Shown: positions 61,735 through 64,000 of the stretch, piece after piece
How the letters are laid out: each line of letters starts with the position of its first letter
How positions within the stretch are numbered: the first letter of the stretch is position 1
Assembly: GCF_039769985.1 (NCBI RefSeq)
Contig: NZ_JBDNCH010000002.1
Coordinates: 992,001-1,056,000, forward strand
From: Ponticoccus litoralis
GTDB taxonomy: Bacteria; Pseudomonadota; Alphaproteobacteria; Rhodobacterales; Rhodobacteraceae
DNA: 64,000 nucleotides
Reading direction: 5' to 3'
Notes under the pieces: generated by a model
Databases searched by the model: none
Told to the model about the DNA's origin: nothing
Seen by the model: the letters and a program-made list of their open reading frames with translations, nothing else
Position numbers and translations under genes: made by a program

Positions 61735-64000
61735 TCAGCGGTCCACGCGGATGCTGAGGGTCACGTCCCCAAGCATCGGTTCCGGCCAGACCACGTTGAC
61801 CCTGTCCCTGCCCGCGCCCTGTTCCGCCTGCGTGTAGGGCATGTGGTACCGGAGATATTGGCCGCGTCGCGCGGTCGGGTGGTGGTCACAAGGCCTTCGA
61901 CCCCCATCGCGTAGCCGTTGAACGGCAGGCGGTTGTCGGTATCGACCTCCCAGACGGTCGCATGGGTGTTCTGGTCGTGATCCACCCGCAGCGGGTTCTT
62001 CGCGCCGTATTCGATATTGTGGTAGGTGTTGCCCGCAAAGCTGACGCTGCGCATCTTGGCAAAGTCCAGCGGCGCGTAAGAGGTATCCACCCGCTCAACC
62101 CGGTTGATGTAGGTCCCCACGCAGCGGAAGGTGTTCCCCGAGACGTTCAGGCCGTTGATGTAATGCCCGGTGCCGTAGGGCTTCACGACGATATGGCTGA
62201 ACCATGGCGCGCAATCCGACGACAGCATCACGTTGTTGGTGATCGACAGGCCCGCGAAGCCGAAGCCGCCGCTGAAATCCGGCTCGGGCTCACGCTCGTT
62301 GGTCCATTCGATGCTGCAATTGTCGACGTAGTTGCCGGTGATCTGCGTGTTGCAGGCGCGCAGGGTCAGCACGATCCCCGCCGTGCGCCCGCCGTTGTTG
62401 GACGCGCCGCCCTGGAAGAAGTGGTTGCCCATGATCGTGTTATGCGCGCCGCTCATGACGACGAAATGCCGGAACTGCGAGGCCCGGCAGGACCGGATCT
62501 TCACGTCGTTGGCGTTGACGTTCATGGCGACGGTGGTGCGGTCCTGCACCTCGGCCCCGCCCTCGGTCGAGATGAACTGGCAAAGGTCGACCAGAAGGCC
62601 CTGACAGCCGTCCCCGATCGAGGTGATGCCGCGCTGCGCCGGCCGGTTGAAGACGCAGTTGCGGATCACGTTGACCGCCCCGATGGGCGCCAGAGCAAGA
62701 CCCGAGGCATAGCCCTGACACTGGAACTCCAACCCCTCCAGCTCGAAGACGTTGATGCGCTCGAACCCGGTGAAATCCAACAGGTACTTGAAGCGCGTAA
62801 AGGTGTAGCTCTGGGTGCCGACCGCGTCGGACAGCGGCTGTGACAGGGTGATCTCCTGCGCGGCGAAGTTGACGGACCGCACGTAGACCTCGCGCTCGAC
62901 ACCGGCCCCGGTGATCAGCGCCCCGACCGGCACGTTGGCGGCATTCGTGACATTGGTCAGGCGCCAGTTGTTGCTGGCCGAATAGGTCGCGGTGCTGGTC
63001 ACCACCTCCGGGGTCCAGTTGCCGGTGTTCTCGGCGCGCAACTGGCCGTTGCGGATGACACGGCGCTGCGCATAGCTGGTGCGGTTGGGCACGCAGGCGG
63101 CAAGGTCGATGGGTGCGGTCACCGAGATCCGCCGCCCGCCAAGGTCGAGGCTTTCGGCATCGGCGCCGTTCATCAGCGACTGCACCGCCTTCTTGAAGGC
63201 AAGTTCCTCGTCCCCGAAGGCCTCGATATAGGTGGCGATGTCGAAGTTCTTGGTCAGGTTCAGCACCGCGTCCACGGGCATCGTGACGGTGCCCTCGAAG
63301 GTGATCGGGTTGTAGATCGACACCGTCTCGGCCAGCCGGTAGGTGCCTGCCGACACAAGGATACGCCGCCCGTCGGCATCCGCGTCCGCCGCCTCGAAGG
63401 CCGCCGAATCGTCGGTGGTCCCGTCGCCCACGGCACCGTAGTCGCGCACGTCGACCCAGTTCATCATCCTCCGCAGGAAGGCCCCCGTGACGTCCTCGAT
63501 GACGATGTCGTCGACCCGCACCACGCCGCCGTTCGGGCCGGTCAGGTCGATGCCGAAATGGCCATAGACCGCGTCAGAGCCCCAGACCAGGTCGACGCCC
63601 TCGCGGTTGCCCGCGCCGACGATGGCACTGACCTCGACCACCGCGCCATAGCTGGCCAGCGCCACCGCGTCGCCGGTGGTGTCGACCCCGGGCACCGCAG
63701 AGCCGTTCGACCGCGCCGCATAGCCCGCGATCCGGACTGAGGGCAGCGCGCCCGCCACCGCCTTGACCCGCGCGGTCACGCGCAGGTAGCAGCCGGTGGG
63801 CAGCGGTGTCTGCCCCATGAAGCGCAATTTCTGCACCGAAGCGGTCTTCTGGATTTCGAGGCAGCCGCCGAAATCCGCGTCCGCCGGGACAAAGGCCGCC
63901 GTGGCGAGACTGGCGTAGGTGTCGGACCCCGGCACCCCGTCGCCCCGCGACCATTGGCCAAGGTTGGTGCCTGAAAACGCCTGAGGCATGAAGACCAGCC
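61735..64000 (-). CDS. Right-handed beta-helix (pectate-lyase-superfamily) protein, 5' end cut by window edge (frameshifted at 3' end)
   Basis: About 755 residues visible. The reading frame is open to the window edge (LVFMPQAFSG...), so the start is probably a few residues beyond 64000; ATG 63989 has no ribosome binding site. An N-terminal binding domain of about 175 residues (WSRGDGVPGSDTYASLATAA, FGIDLTGPNGGVVRVDDIVI) is followed by WVDVRDYGAVGDGTTDDSAA, the start of a Pectate_lyase_3-type helix with many Asn-rich turns (GLNVSGNTFRCVGTYINRV, GLSITNNVMLSSDC). The frame slips at about 61847-61852; the true end is YHMPYTQAEQ to SIRVDR, TGA 61735-61737. Perhaps acts on or sits in an exopolysaccharide; no catalytic set identified. 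Confidence 0.85.

Noticed and set aside
61735..64000. Prophage tail-spike region
   Set aside because: No other phage gene or integrase in the window; neighbours are ordinary chromosomal genes.

Overview
The window comes from a high-GC alphaproteobacterium, very probably of the order Rhodobacterales (Roseobacter/Paracoccus relatives). The evidence is gene order and family content: purH, heparinase II/III-like and rsmB in a row; cysQ-like, DUF4170, waaA-like and lpxK in a row; DUF1674 and DUF4170 proteins; a TSUP and TIGR02186 pair; and a short intergenic repeat built on CTTCTTSTTGGTCCAAATAC that I count seven times. This is mostly core chromosome. I see no CRISPR array, insertion sequence, integrase or prophage module.

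Layout. 1-13 kb: purine, rRNA-modification, lysine/peptidoglycan and lipid A genes (purH, rsmB, dapB, rbfA, pmbA, waaA-like, lpxK) and a broken N-formylglutamate amidohydrolase. 13.4-13.8 kb: tRNA-Val(GAC) and ribosomal protein L36. 13.9-15.6 kb: a secreted caspase-like protein without catalytic residues. 15.8-26.4 kb: one long minus-strand unit that joins a complete LIV-type ABC transporter (livG, H, M, K, F) to a long-chain acyl-CoA synthetase at its 5' end and a phenylacetate-CoA-ligase-like protein at its 3' end, suggesting import of an organic acid followed by CoA activation. 26.7-33.3 kb: a LysR regulator divergent from a compact catabolic operon (M20 hydrolase, class I amidotransferase, RidA, DadA-like oxidase, NRAMP-fold transporter), with a convergent maleate-isomerase/Asp-Glu-racemase relative beside it. 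33.8-36.7 kb: a hybrid PAS histidine kinase and an OmpR-type regulator. 37-43 kb: N-carbamoylase-like hydrolase, VOC protein, class IV aminotransferase, UspA, NfuA-like scaffold behind an Irr-box-like site, tsaB and rimI. 43-48.4 kb: a BMP-type nucleoside-like ABC importer. 48.5-51.5 kb: four overlapping genes (FkbM-like, TSUP, TIGR02186, thioesterase). 51.6-64 kb: uvrC, pteridine-reductase-like SDR, Ca2+/Na+ exchanger, S49 peptidase, priA, a kinase-like protein, a ParA ATPase, a barrel-like outer membrane protein and a beta-helix protein cut by the window end.

The most interesting unit is the 27.6-33.3 kb cluster. Its NRAMP-fold transporter has lost the metal-binding residues and its M20 hydrolase has lost both ligands of one zinc site. 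I read it as an uncharacterised uptake and breakdown route for an amide or gamma-glutamyl-type amino compound.

A strong caution applies throughout. About twenty genes, including essential ones such as uvrC and rbfA, carry single-base shifts, often in short G/C runs. I treat these as sequence errors, give each gene its full reconstructed span, and state where the frame changes.
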